Assembly (NCBI RefSeq): GCF_047730065.1
Contig: NZ_CP159829.1
Location: 62,001-126,000 of the forward strand
Length of the DNA stretch: 64,000 bases
Source: Njordibacter sp028825405
GTDB lineage: Bacteria; Pseudomonadota; Gammaproteobacteria; Pseudomonadales; Balneatricaceae
Direction: 5' to 3'
The position numbers and the translations under genes were made by a program. Positions 36,001-44,448 of the stretch are shown here, piece after piece. How positions within the stretch are numbered: position 1 is the stretch's first letter; each line of letters starts with the position of its first letter. The notes below the pieces were generated by a model that was given only the letters and a program-made list of their open reading frames with translations, was not told where the DNA came from and ran no database searches.

Positions 36001-37471
36001 CGCACTGGTTTCAGTGAAGTTGGTGTCCCGCCCTGGCGTGGGAACTATTGCTTCAGGTGTTGCCAAAGCTTATGCAGACCTGATCACTATTTCTGGTCAT
36101 GATGGGGGCACGGCGGCTAGCCCGCTGACCTCTATTCGCTATGCTGGATCACCTTGGGAGTTAGGCCTTGCCGATGCTCACCAGTCTTTGCGGGGCAACG
36201 GGGTGCGTGGCAGAGTCAGAGTGCAAACAGATGGTGGTCTCAAGACGGGTGTCGATGTCGTGAAAGCTGCCATGTTAGGTGCTGAAAGCTTTGGCTTTGG
36301 AACCTTACCTATGGTTGCGTTAGGGTGTAAGTATTTACGTATTTGTCACCTTAATAACTGCGCCACTGGTGTTGCCACTCAAAATCAACAACTGCGCGAC
36401 CACCATTTTCGTGGAACTGTCGACATGGTGAAACATTTATTCACCTTTATTGCTGAAGAAACTAGAGAGGTGATGGCCGAACTTGGTGTGCGTAGTATTG
36501 AGGAATTAGTGGGCCGCACAGAGCTTTTAGAAGTGGGTGGCGGCGTCACTGCCAAACAACGTAACTTAGACTTATCGCCTCTCTTGAGTCAGGCTGGCAT
36601 TGACCCTAGCCAACCTCATACGGTTCAGGTGGATAATAACCAACCCTATGACCCAGGCACTATGAACCAACTGATGTTGGCGCAAATGGAAGATGCAATT
36701 ATCCACTCAAAAGGTGGTGAGTTTAAGTTCGACCTCACTAACTGTGATCGCTCGGTTGGGGCTCGAGTTTCCGGTGCTATTGCTAAAATCCACGGTAACC
36801 ATGGTATGTCGGCGCACCCACTAGAAGTGCATCTCAAGGGCATTGCAGGTTTAAGTTTCGGTGTATGGAATGCTGGTGGTTTGAACATGTACTTAGAAGG
36901 TGATGCCAACGATTATGTGGGTAAGGGAATGGCCGGTGGTAAACTTGTCATTTATCCGCCTAAAGGCTCTAGTTTTAAATCAAACATTACTTCTATTATG
37001 GGCAATACTTGCTTATATGGTGCAACGGGTGGCAGTGTTATGGCTGCGGGTTGCGCAGGTGAACGCTTTGCCGTGCGTAATTCGGGAGCCCACGCGGTAA
37101 TCGAGGGTGCTGGCGACCATTGTTGTGAGTACATGACTGGCGGTGTGGTTACTGTGCTTGGTGCTACAGGGTATAACTTTGGAGCGGGCATGACGGGTGG
37201 TTTTGCCTTTGTACTAGACGTAGATCGTACTTTTGTAGACAAGTACAACAGCGAGTTGGTCGAGATTCACCGTATTCGTGGTGAGCATATGGAAGAGTAT
37301 CGCAGTTACTTGCGTAGGGTACTGCAAGATTTTTCTGCAGCCACGGGTAGTCGCTGGGGTAAAGAGCTAAGCAATCATTTTGAAGACTATGTGAGTAAGT
37401 TTTGGTTAGTGAAACCCAAAGCTGCAAACTTGCAGCAACTCATGACTAACACTCGAACCAAGACAGAATAA
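33029..37471 (+). CDS. gltB: Glutamate synthase (NADPH), large subunit
   Basis: Transfers the glutamine amide to 2-oxoglutarate, making two glutamates. The 1480-residue protein begins MNAGFFNPKEFKDNCGFGLI. The propeptide is 14 residues and the Cys of CGFG is the N-terminal nucleophile after cleavage. The class II amidotransferase domain is followed by the central and FMN-binding domains (GALSPEAHEALAMAMN ... SGEGGEDPARYG, ISGHDGGTAASP, 3Fe-4S cysteines in LGCKYLRICHLNNCATGVATQ) and the C-terminal beta-helix. The ATG at 33029 was chosen over a reading frame 25 codons longer because it gives the right propeptide. Paired with gltD 43 bases downstream. Confidence 0.97.
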   Translation: MNAGFFNPKEFKDNCGFGLIAHMHGDPSHDLLQKAIESLTCMTHRGGIAADGKTGDGCGLLLQMPDHFMRQVALDNFSEELAESYGVGMVFLSQDEDKAAHSRNVLNQAIEDNGLELVGWREVPVDAACLGPIGAQCQPRIEQVFVNSPGLRGEVLEARLLVARKTTMYALTADEDFYVCSLSHRVVSYKGLMMPVDLPVFYKDLGDPSLTTAICTFHQRFSTNTLPRWPLAQPFRFLAHNGEINTIEGNRNWAKARQNILATPLIPELQELEGVVNTTGSDSSSMDNMLELMVLGGMDVFRALRLIMPPAWQNDELMDPELRAFYEYNSMHMEAWDGPAGMVLNTGRYAVCLLDRNGLRPSRWVMTKDDYLVTASEIGTFDYDPLDVVAKGRVGPGQILAVDTHTGEIMHTKDIDDRLKASQPYKKWLRKSAIRLEGTLDEEQCFEDFTEAELKQHMKMYQVTFEERDQVIRPLAESAQEAVGSMGDDTPMAVLSSRVRSVYEYFRQQFAQVTNPPIDPLREAVVMSLETCLGKERNIFQEGPELAKRIVLGSPILSASKYTSLLHMNVPGFKVQIINLNYEPSVGLEAAIKSVCKQAEEAVRKRIGVVVLSDREIEKGKLPIPAAMATGAVHHHLTNTGLRCDANIVIDTGSARDSHHFAVLIGFGATAVYPYLSYRVINDMIASGEIIGDPTECHKSYRKGINKGLLKIMSKMGISTIASYRGAQLFEAIGVSSKIVDLCFHGVASRIEGAQFSDFELDQGALAAEAWISRKPIQQGGLLKYVHGGEYHAYNPDIVTTVQMAVQTGDYAVYKKYARLVNERGVASLRDLLKLKSVQSIDISEVEPISEVIKRFDSAGMSLGALSPEAHEALAMAMNELGGRSNSGEGGEDPARYGTNKRSKIKQIASGRFGVTPAYLVSAEVLQIKVAQGAKPGEGGQLPGGKVNDLIATLRYSVPGVTLISPPPHHDIYSIEDLAQLIFDLKQVNPDALVSVKLVSRPGVGTIASGVAKAYADLITISGHDGGTAASPLTSIRYAGSPWELGLADAHQSLRGNGVRGRVRVQTDGGLKTGVDVVKAAMLGAESFGFGTLPMVALGCKYLRICHLNNCATGVATQNQQLRDHHFRGTVDMVKHLFTFIAEETREVMAELGVRSIEELVGRTELLEVGGGVTAKQRNLDLSPLLSQAGIDPSQPHTVQVDNNQPYDPGTMNQLMLAQMEDAIIHSKGGEFKFDLTNCDRSVGARVSGAIAKIHGNHGMSAHPLEVHLKGIAGLSFGVWNAGGLNMYLEGDANDYVGKGMAGGKLVIYPPKGSSFKSNITSIMGNTCLYGATGGSVMAAGCAGERFAVRNSGAHAVIEGAGDHCCEYMTGGVVTVLGATGYNFGAGMTGGFAFVLDVDRTFVDKYNSELVEIHRIRGEHMEEYRSYLRRVLQDFSAATGSRWGKELSNHFEDYVSKFWLVKPKAANLQQLMTNTRTKTE

Positions 37472-37514
37472 ACGACGGTTTTTAGAAACATATTACTAAG
37501 CATACGAGGTCACT

Positions 37515-38951
37515 ATGGCTCAACGATTAGACAATCACTTTCAATTCATCGACGTCGGACGACAAGATCCTGTAAAAGTGCATCATAATGTACGGAAACG
37601 CCAGTTTGCTGAAATCTACCAACCATTCACTGAGGTCGAAGCTAAGCCCCAAGCTCACCGATGTTTAGAGTGTGGTAACCCCTACTGTGAATGGAAGTGC
37701 CCAGTGCACAACTACATTCCTAACTGGCTTAAGCTGGTTTCTGAAGGCAACATTCTCGAAGCTGTGGAGTTATGTCACCAAACTAACTCCTTGCCAGAAG
37801 TGTGTGGCCGGGTGTGCCCACAAGATCGACTATGTGAGGGTGCTTGTACACTCAATGATGGTTTTGGCGCAGTAACTATTGGTTCGGTAGAAAAATACAT
37901 TACTGACACTGCCTTTGCTATGGGCTGGACACCAGATCTTAGCCATGTCGTTGAGACTGGCAAAAAAGTGGCTGTCATTGGTGCGGGTCCTGCAGGCCTA
38001 GCTTGTGCAGACGTATTAACACGCAATGGTGTTTCATCTGTAGTATTTGATCGATATCCAGAAATTGGAGGATTACTCACCTTTGGTATTCCAGAGTTCA
38101 AACTAGAAAAGCCTGTAATGGCCAAACGTCGTGAAATCTTTGAAGGCATGGGTATTGAGTTTAAGCTCAATGTAGAAATAGGTACAGACATCACCCTAGA
38201 TGAGCTGATGGTAGAGTACGATGCCGTATTTATGGGCATGGGTACCTACAAATCCATGCGGGGCGATTTTCCAGGTGAGGATTTAGAAGGGGTGCATGAA
38301 GCTTTGCCTTATTTGGTTTCCAACATCAATCGACGTATGGGCTTTGAAAAATCACCAGATGATTTTATTGATTTGAAAGGTAAGAAAGTAGTGGTTTTAG
38401 GAGGTGGTGATACGGCTATGGACTGCAACCGCACGGCCATTCGCCAAGCTGCGGCTAACGTTTATTGCGCTTACCGTCGTGACGAAGCCAATATGCCCGG
38501 CTCGTTTAAGGAAGTAGCAAACTCCAAAGAAGAAGGTGTGGAGTTTTTGTTTAACCGCTCACCTGTCGAAGTCATGGGTGAAAATGGCAAAGTCACAGGC
38601 GTTAAGCTAATCACAACTGAGCTTGGTGAAGCTGATGAAAATGGTCGCAGTCGGCCTGTGGCAGTGGCAGGAAGTGAAGAAATTATTGCTGCAGATGCAG
38701 TGATTGTAGCCTTTGGTTTTAGCCCAAATCCAATGCCTTGGATGACTGATGCAGGAGTTGAGCTGGATAAGTTAGACCGTATACAAGTCCAACGTAGTGC
38801 TGACTTAGCGGCTAAAACTTACGCTTTTCAAACCACCAATGCAAAAATATTTGCTGGGGGTGACATGGTTCGGGGTTCGGATCTAGTCGTCACGGCGATT
38901 GATGAAGGTCGAAGAGCAGCAGATGGAATTTTAGATTTTCTCCAAGTGTAG
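37515..38951 (+). CDS. gltD: Glutamate synthase (NADPH), small subunit
   Basis: Passes electrons from NADPH through FAD and iron-sulphur clusters to GltB. The 478-residue protein has the N-terminal cysteine clusters (CLECGNPYCEWKCPVHNYIP and CGRVCPQDRLCEGAC), FAD-binding VIGAGPAGLACADVL near residue 156, and NADPH-binding VVLGGGDTAMDCNRTA near residue 294. A start ATG follows GAGGTCACT. Directly after gltB. Confidence 0.97.
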   Translation: MAQRLDNHFQFIDVGRQDPVKVHHNVRKRQFAEIYQPFTEVEAKPQAHRCLECGNPYCEWKCPVHNYIPNWLKLVSEGNILEAVELCHQTNSLPEVCGRVCPQDRLCEGACTLNDGFGAVTIGSVEKYITDTAFAMGWTPDLSHVVETGKKVAVIGAGPAGLACADVLTRNGVSSVVFDRYPEIGGLLTFGIPEFKLEKPVMAKRREIFEGMGIEFKLNVEIGTDITLDELMVEYDAVFMGMGTYKSMRGDFPGEDLEGVHEALPYLVSNINRRMGFEKSPDDFIDLKGKKVVVLGGGDTAMDCNRTAIRQAAANVYCAYRRDEANMPGSFKEVANSKEEGVEFLFNRSPVEVMGENGKVTGVKLITTELGEADENGRSRPVAVAGSEEIIAADAVIVAFGFSPNPMPWMTDAGVELDKLDRIQVQRSADLAAKTYAFQTTNAKIFAGGDMVRGSDLVVTAIDEGRRAADGILDFLQV

Positions 38952-38999
38952 GGCCGCCAACGAACGCTAAAGTAAAACCTGATTAAAGACGCCTTAAGG

Positions 39000-39036
39000 C
39001 CTGCTTAATTGCCACAATCCGTGACAATTAGGCAGG
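39000..39036. promoter_or_regulatory. Strong hairpin between gltD and hemE
   Basis: A 15-base inverted repeat with two imperfect positions (one a G-U wobble in RNA) around a seven-base loop. There is no T-run, so it is not a classical terminator. It could be a transcript-end or 5' leader structure for hemE, whose start is 57 bases downstream. Confidence 0.4.
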
Positions 39037-39092
39037 TCATCTATATCATAAGCTCCAATGTTTACTATCTCGCCTCAAGGCCCTATTGCCCC

Positions 39093-40166
39093 ATGAACGC
39101 CGCCAAACCTGAATTAAAAAACGATCGATTTCTTCGTGCTCTTATGGGCCAACCTGTGGACGCAACCCCGGTATGGATGATGCGACAAGCAGGTCGTTAC
39201 TTACCAGAATACCGTGCCTTAAGAGCTGAAGCAGGCGACTTTTTAAGCCTTTGTAAAAACGCAGATTTTGCGTGCGAGGTTACCCTTCAACCCTTACGCC
39301 GCTATGACTTAGATGCGGCCATCTTATTCTCAGACATCCTCACAATTCCAGATGCAATGGGTCTTGGGCTTTATTTTGAGACAGGTGAAGGCCCTAAGTT
39401 TGAAAAGCCAGTGCGCACAGAAGCAGACGTTGCAGCCCTAACAGTGCCAGATATGGATACGGACTTGGGTTATGTCATGAACGCGGTAAGCACCATTCGC
39501 AGTGCTTTGTCTGGAGACGTGCCGTTAATTGGATTTTCTGGTAGCCCTTGGACTTTGGCGACTTATATGATTGAAGGCGGCTCTAGTAAAGACTTTCGCC
39601 ATATCAAAGCGATGATGTATTCAACCCCAGAGTTACTGCATCAAGTGCTTAGCGTATTGGCTGATTCAGTGATTGCCTACTTGAATGCCCAAATTGCAGC
39701 GGGCGCTCAAGCAGTGCAGATCTTTGATACTTGGGGTGGTGTATTGAGTGGTCCTTGCTACCAAACTTTCTCATTGGATTATATGCAACGCATCGTTAAT
39801 GGCCTCACCCGTGAATCTGAGGGTCGCCCTGTGCCCATTATTTTGTTTACTAAAAACGGTGGCCAGTGGCTAGAAAAAATGGCCGCTACAGGAGCTGACG
39901 CTCTGGGTTTAGATTGGACGATAGAAGTGGGCCAAGCCCACAGTCGTGTTGGCAGTAAAGTCGCTTTGCAAGGCAATATGGACCCGAGTGTTTTATATGC
40001 AGATGCACCCACTATCCAAGCCGAAGTAGGCCGTATTTTGGCAGATTTTGGTAGCAATGATGGTCATGTCTTTAATTTGGGTCACGGCATTCATCAATTT
40101 GTAGACCCAGAAAGTGCTAAAACATTTGTGGATGCGGTGCATGATCAAAGTGCCCAGTACCACTAA
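39093..40166 (+). CDS. hemE: Uroporphyrinogen decarboxylase
   Basis: Decarboxylates uroporphyrinogen III to coproporphyrinogen III in haem synthesis. The 357-residue protein has the signature PVWMMRQAGRYLPEYR near residue 30, the LFSDILTIPDAMGLGL stretch and the GFSGSPWTLATYMIEGG loop. The ATG at 39093 (MNAAKPELKNDRFLRAL) was chosen over an upstream ATG 28 codons away because that extension has no family match. Confidence 0.97.
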   Translation: MNAAKPELKNDRFLRALMGQPVDATPVWMMRQAGRYLPEYRALRAEAGDFLSLCKNADFACEVTLQPLRRYDLDAAILFSDILTIPDAMGLGLYFETGEGPKFEKPVRTEADVAALTVPDMDTDLGYVMNAVSTIRSALSGDVPLIGFSGSPWTLATYMIEGGSSKDFRHIKAMMYSTPELLHQVLSVLADSVIAYLNAQIAAGAQAVQIFDTWGGVLSGPCYQTFSLDYMQRIVNGLTRESEGRPVPIILFTKNGGQWLEKMAATGADALGLDWTIEVGQAHSRVGSKVALQGNMDPSVLYADAPTIQAEVGRILADFGSNDGHVFNLGHGIHQFVDPESAKTFVDAVHDQSAQYH

Positions 40167-40190
40167 TTAAATATTCATTAGGACTCTAAC

Positions 40191-40529
40191 ATGCCACATT
40201 GCGTTATAGAAATTGCAAACCAGTTGAGCAGCAGTGTCACCCCAGATCAATTGTTACGTTGTGTGTTTGATGCCCATGTGAAGTCTGGGTTGTTTGATAC
40301 AGATCACATTAAGGTGCGTTGTACAGGTTATGACCATCATATTTCAGGAACAGGTTCAGACCGATTTATCCATGCCACGTCACACATTAAAGCTGGCCGC
40401 AATGCTGAGCAAAAGCAACAATTAAGTAACATGATTGTACAGGGTTTAATTGATCTGGGTATTACCTCCGCATCTATGAGCGCGCAGGTGGTCGATTTAG
40501 CGCCAAGTTATGTCACCTTTACTGACTAG
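40191..40529 (+). CDS. 5-carboxymethyl-2-hydroxymuconate isomerase-like tautomerase
   Basis: 112 residues of the CHMI/HpaF family in the tautomerase superfamily. The N-terminus MPHCVIEIANQL leaves Pro1 as the catalytic base after Met removal. A helix (DQLLRCVFDAHVKSGLF) and FIHATSHIKAGRNAEQKQQLSNMI follow. The usual homoprotocatechuate pathway genes are not nearby, so the true substrate may differ. It is 24 bases after hemE and may be cotranscribed. Confidence 0.85.
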   Translation: MPHCVIEIANQLSSSVTPDQLLRCVFDAHVKSGLFDTDHIKVRCTGYDHHISGTGSDRFIHATSHIKAGRNAEQKQQLSNMIVQGLIDLGITSASMSAQVVDLAPSYVTFTD

Positions 40530-40532
40530 TTT

Positions 40533-40567
40533 CGAGGGCTGAGGGCCGAGGGTCGAGGGTCGAGGGT
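40533..40567. repeat. Five tandem copies of a 7-base repeat
   Basis: Contiguous heptamers CGAGGGC, TGAGGGC, CGAGGGT, CGAGGGT, CGAGGGT start four bases after the stop codon of the CHMI-like gene. Non-coding, in a convergent gap before ybaK. Origin unknown; copy number could vary by slippage. Confidence 0.85.
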
Positions 40568-40624
40568 TTATAGGAATAAAACTTAAATTTCTACGACCAA
40601 AGCCACTCAAGGGATCGTCTTGGG

Positions 40625-41089
40625 TTAAGTGATTACTGCAAATGAGCCATTGGTTACCCTGCTTAAATCATAAGCCGTAAGCTCAATCTCCAAGCCCCTG
40701 CGACCGCCACTTACATAAACACTTTTCTGCGCATTTGCGCTGGCATCAATAATTGTTGTTAGTGCTCGCTTTTGTCCCACAGGACTAATACCACCGAGTA
40801 CATATCCAGTGCAGCGGTTGACCATAACTGGATCTGCCATGGTCACCTTTTTAACGTTAAGGGCCTTGGCAACGAGTTTTAAATTGAGCTGTTGATTGAC
40901 TGGCAGTATCGCCACAGCCAAAATATTTTGACCAGTGTCTACGACTAATGTCTTAAATACTCGGTGTGCATTAACCGCTAATTTTTCTGCAGCTTCGGTG
41001 CCATAAGATGCAGCCTTTGGATCGTGGATATATTCATGTAACTTATGGTGCACACCTAAGCGAATGAGTTGGTTTATAGCAGGAGTCAT
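40625..41089 (-). CDS. ybaK: Cys-tRNA(Pro)/Cys-tRNA(Cys) deacylase YbaK
   Basis: Clears Cys mischarged on tRNA-Pro in trans. The 154-residue protein has the YbaK/EbsC fold: YGTEAAEKLAVNAHRVFKTLVV, the catalytic-type KVTMADPVMVNRCTGYVLGGISPVGQK loop and SAGGRRGLEIEL-like YVSGGRRGLEIEL. Family length is about 155. It is divergent from the photolyase gene. Confidence 0.94.
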   Translation of the reverse strand: MTPAINQLIRLGVHHKLHEYIHDPKAASYGTEAAEKLAVNAHRVFKTLVVDTGQNILAVAILPVNQQLNLKLVAKALNVKKVTMADPVMVNRCTGYVLGGISPVGQKRALTTIIDASANAQKSVYVSGGRRGLEIELTAYDLSRVTNGSFAVIT

Positions 41090-41293
41090 GATTGATCGAT
41101 TCGCCGCAAATGATGATAATGATTAAGTATGCTAACCCTAAGTGTGCGCCCAGTCGAGGCAAAAGTAGTTTAGTCAGATTGACCAATTTTTTTGCTCAGG
41201 TGGTTCAAAAAAGGTTTATGTTCTAGCCCCTGAGCAGTATTAACTTGAGCTAACCCGTGCTGTATTGAAGCATTTATATATAGGTGAGTATCG

Positions 41294-42610
41294 ATGAACC
41301 AACAGATTGGCTTATTTCTGTTTAGTAATGATTTACGTCTTGATGACAACCCAGCTTTAGCACTGGCTGCTTCTGAGGTTGATCAATTAATTTGTCTTTA
41401 CTGCCTAGATCCCAAGCAGCCACCTTCAAGCTTGCGTGCTCCAAGTAATTTATCAGCTCATCGCCAGCAGTTTTTGTTTACATCGATCAACGACTTGCAT
41501 AATAGTCTTAAACAACTTGATCAGGGGCTCATGGTCACGACTGAGTCTGCCCTTGATATTATTCCTCAGCTCATTACTCAGCATAATATCGGCCACATTT
41601 ATGCGAGTGAAAATGCGGGTTATTACGAAAAGCAACTTTGGCAGCGTCTAGCTAAGCGTTACCCTTTTATCGAATTTAAGCGCCTTGCCAGTCATACATT
41701 GTTTACCCAATCAGACCTGCCTTTTGAACTCACAGAGTTGCCAACCTCCTTCTCTAAGTTCCGTAAACTTGTTGAGCCTCTATCGATTCAATCCCCCTTG
41801 CCCCCACTTAAAATCATGCCCCCTAGCCCAGTAACTCCAATACCCCCACTGCCAAAGTCAATGGCTGTGACTCAAGCTCCATTGTTTGAGGGTGGCGAGC
41901 AACAGGGGCGTTTGCATCTACAGGGTTATTTTGACTCGAGCCTAGCCAGCCATTATAAACAGACTCGCAATGGCCTTGATGGCAAGGATTATTCCACCAA
42001 ATTTTCCCCATGGCTGGCAAATGGAAGTCTATCAGTGCGGCGAGTGATTGACTGCTTGCGCCAATATGAGCGTGATATAGAAGCTAATGACTCAACTTAT
42101 TGGATTTACTTTGAGCTACTGTGGCGGGAGTATTATCAGTGGTATGCACACCATTATGGTGTTCACCTTTTTAGTGCCAAGGGTATAAAAAGTAGCAAAC
42201 CCAATACTAGCTTCTACCCTGAGCGTTTCCAAAAGTGGTGTCATGGCAACACCCCTTACCCTATCGTGAATGCCTGTATGAGGCAGCTCAAGGCCACAGG
42301 TTATATGAGTAATCGTGGTCGCCAGTTGGTGGCCAGTTGCTTCGTGCATGAATTGGGCTTGGACTGGCGCTATGGGGCAGCTTACATGGAGCAGCAATTA
42401 GTTGACTATGACGTCGCTTCTAATTGGGGTAACTGGCAGTACCTTGCGGGCGTGGGTGCAGACCCTCGGGGTCATAGGCGTTTTGACTTGGCTAAACAAA
42501 CTCAAACTTATGATCCGAAACAGCTCTTTATTAAATACTGGGGCGCTGATAAAAATGCACCACCGCTGGACTCTGTAGATGCGGCTGACTGGCCGATAAT
42601 GAGCCCCTAA
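41294..42610 (+). CDS. DASH-type cryptochrome/photolyase
   Basis: A 438-residue flavoprotein of the CRY-DASH group, which repairs cyclobutane dimers in single-stranded DNA. The N-terminal photolyase domain starts GLFLFSNDLRLDDNPAL. The FAD-binding part includes TKFSPWLANGSLSVRRV, YWIYFELLWREYYQWYA, MRQLKATGYMSNRGRQLVASCF and DYDVASNWGNWQYLAGVGADPRG, the last being characteristic of DASH members. It ends soon after the FAD domain, without a long tail. Upstream of it is a 204-base gap, divergent from ybaK. Fits an organism exposed to light. Confidence 0.93.
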   Translation: MNQQIGLFLFSNDLRLDDNPALALAASEVDQLICLYCLDPKQPPSSLRAPSNLSAHRQQFLFTSINDLHNSLKQLDQGLMVTTESALDIIPQLITQHNIGHIYASENAGYYEKQLWQRLAKRYPFIEFKRLASHTLFTQSDLPFELTELPTSFSKFRKLVEPLSIQSPLPPLKIMPPSPVTPIPPLPKSMAVTQAPLFEGGEQQGRLHLQGYFDSSLASHYKQTRNGLDGKDYSTKFSPWLANGSLSVRRVIDCLRQYERDIEANDSTYWIYFELLWREYYQWYAHHYGVHLFSAKGIKSSKPNTSFYPERFQKWCHGNTPYPIVNACMRQLKATGYMSNRGRQLVASCFVHELGLDWRYGAAYMEQQLVDYDVASNWGNWQYLAGVGADPRGHRRFDLAKQTQTYDPKQLFIKYWGADKNAPPLDSVDAADWPIMSP

Positions 42611-42665
42611 CAAGGAGCGCTTCGAAAATAGCTAAGCTCAAGCTTTGATGGATCAGTTTTTGGGA

Positions 42666-43370
42666 CTAGCTTTTTTTGCTATACATCAAATCCCAAACCC
42701 CATGCCCCTTTCCTTCGCCACGGCGCTGGAATTTGGTGCTAGGTCGAAAATCTGGTTGTGGTGAATATTGTTCATGGCCTGCTCTATTGCTATAGCCTTC
42801 AGCAGGTTCCATCACTTCCATCATGTGCTCTGCATAAGGCTGCCAATCAGTAGCCATATGAAATACACCTTCAATAGATAGTTTTTGACGAATATCTTGG
42901 GCAAACTTGGGTTGCACAATACGGCGCTTGTTATGCTTTTTCTTATGCCACGGGTCTGGAAAAAATAGTTGCACACCAGTTAAACTTTCATCTGCAATAC
43001 ACTGGGCCATGACATCAATAGCGTCATCACAAAAAACCCGGACGTTACTGAGCTCTTGGGTGGCTAGGTTGTTGAGTAAGCGGCCCACGCCTGGTCGATG
43101 GACTTCAATGCCAATGTAATTGTTCTCTGGCATGGTGGCAGCCATGGTGGATAGGGAATCACCCATACCAAAACCGATTTCCATAATCACGGGGTGGTCA
43201 TTGCCAAACAGTTCAGTAAAATTTAACGGCCCCTGACTGACTTCTAATCCATAAAACCCCCAATAGTTTTCCAAAGCATGCTCTTGGGAAGGGGTCATGC
43301 GACCTGCACGTTTTACAAAACTGCGAATACGGCGAGGATTTTCAATATTGGAAGGTAAATCAGTAGGCAT
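42666..43370 (-). CDS. trmB: tRNA (guanine-N7-)-methyltransferase
   Basis: Makes m7G46 in tRNA using SAM. The 234-residue protein has the SAM motif IMEIGFGMGDSL near residue 72, NYIGIEVHRPGVGRLL and the signature LFFPDPWHKKKHNKRRIVQ near residues 150-170, with the C-terminal RRGEGKGHGVWDLMY. Divergent from hemC. Confidence 0.96.
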   Translation of the reverse strand: MPTDLPSNIENPRRIRSFVKRAGRMTPSQEHALENYWGFYGLEVSQGPLNFTELFGNDHPVIMEIGFGMGDSLSTMAATMPENNYIGIEVHRPGVGRLLNNLATQELSNVRVFCDDAIDVMAQCIADESLTGVQLFFPDPWHKKKHNKRRIVQPKFAQDIRQKLSIEGVFHMATDWQPYAEHMMEVMEPAEGYSNRAGHEQYSPQPDFRPSTKFQRRGEGKGHGVWDLMYSKKS

Positions 43371-43477
43371 AAAATTGATCTTAATATTAATAGAATGGCT
43401 GAAGCCCTATTTTACCTACTACGGATCAATAAATCAGCATGATCATGGCGTCTATAGCAGAGCAATTTGATACAATA

Positions 43478-43497
43478 TGAACAATATTAATTGTTCA
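43478..43497. promoter_or_regulatory. 20-base palindrome upstream of hemC, possible operator
   Basis: Perfect 8-base arms, TGAACAAT and ATTGTTCA, around ATTA. It ends 17 bases before the hemC ATG and sits right after a TACAAT-like -10 (43471-43476). No matching regulator motif is recognised; it does not fit the Fnr/Anr consensus. Confidence 0.4.
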
Positions 43498-43514
43498 CCG
43501 TGTTATTGACGCCT

Positions 43515-44441
43515 ATGACGACCCTCCGTATTGCCACCCGTGAAAGCCAACTCGCCCTTTGGCAGGCCCATTTTATTAAGACAGAGTTAGAACGTCACCA
43601 CCCAGATCTCACTATTGAGCTACTGGGCATGAAAACTAAGGGCGACAAAATACTTGACGTGCCGTTAGCAAAGGTGGGCGGCAAAGGTCTGTTTGTTAAA
43701 GAGCTAGAACAGGCTATGCTGGAGGATCGAGCAGATATTGCGGTGCATTCTATGAAAGATGTACCTATGGATTTTCCACAAGGCTTAGGCTTGGCTGTGA
43801 TATGCGAACGAGAAGATCCCAGTGATGCTTTTGTGAGCAATCACTTCAAACACCTCGACCAACTGCCCCACGGCGCTAAAGTAGGCACCTCTAGCCTGCG
43901 TCGACAACTGCAAATTAAAGCGCTGCGGCCTGATCTTGAGTTATTAGACTTACGTGGTAACGTGAATACCCGCTTAGCCAAATTAGATGCGGGCCAATAC
44001 GATGCAATCATCCTCGCAAGTGCGGGCTTGATGCGGCTTGATTTTCAACACCGTATTCAAAGTCGATTAACTAACGAGCAATGCTTACCGGCAGGAGGGC
44101 AGGGTGCAGTCGGTGTTGAGTGTCGGCTAAATGACAAAGTGACCCGTGCATTGTTAGCCCCTTTACATGATCAAAATTCAGCTGATCGAGTCATGGCTGA
44201 GCGAGCACTGAATAAGCGTTTAGAAGGTGGCTGTCAGGTGCCGATAGCCTGTTTTGCAGAGTTGGAGGGAGACCAGCTTTGGTTGAGAGGTTTGGTGGGT
44301 GAAGTGGATGGCAGTCAAGTGATTACCACAGAAATTAGAGGCTCGAGATTGGATGCTGAACGCCTAGGCATCGCTGCAGCAGAGGACTTATTGTCTCAAG
44401 GTGCGGGTAAAATCCTACAGGCCATCTACCATGCTCAGTAA
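43515..44441 (+). CDS. hemC: Hydroxymethylbilane synthase (porphobilinogen deaminase)
   Basis: Joins four porphobilinogens to hydroxymethylbilane in haem synthesis. The 308-residue protein begins TTLRIATRESQLALWQAHFIK, with VHSMKDVPMDFPQGL, GTSSLRRQLQI and the dipyrromethane-cofactor Cys in LEGGCQVPI near residue 242. The ATG at 43515 was chosen over one eight codons upstream by family N-terminus. First of a hemC-hemD-hemX-hemY operon. Confidence 0.97.
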   Translation: MTTLRIATRESQLALWQAHFIKTELERHHPDLTIELLGMKTKGDKILDVPLAKVGGKGLFVKELEQAMLEDRADIAVHSMKDVPMDFPQGLGLAVICEREDPSDAFVSNHFKHLDQLPHGAKVGTSSLRRQLQIKALRPDLELLDLRGNVNTRLAKLDAGQYDAIILASAGLMRLDFQHRIQSRLTNEQCLPAGGQGAVGVECRLNDKVTRALLAPLHDQNSADRVMAERALNKRLEGGCQVPIACFAELEGDQLWLRGLVGEVDGSQVITTEIRGSRLDAERLGIAAAEDLLSQGAGKILQAIYHAQ

Positions 44442-44448
44442 ATAAGTG

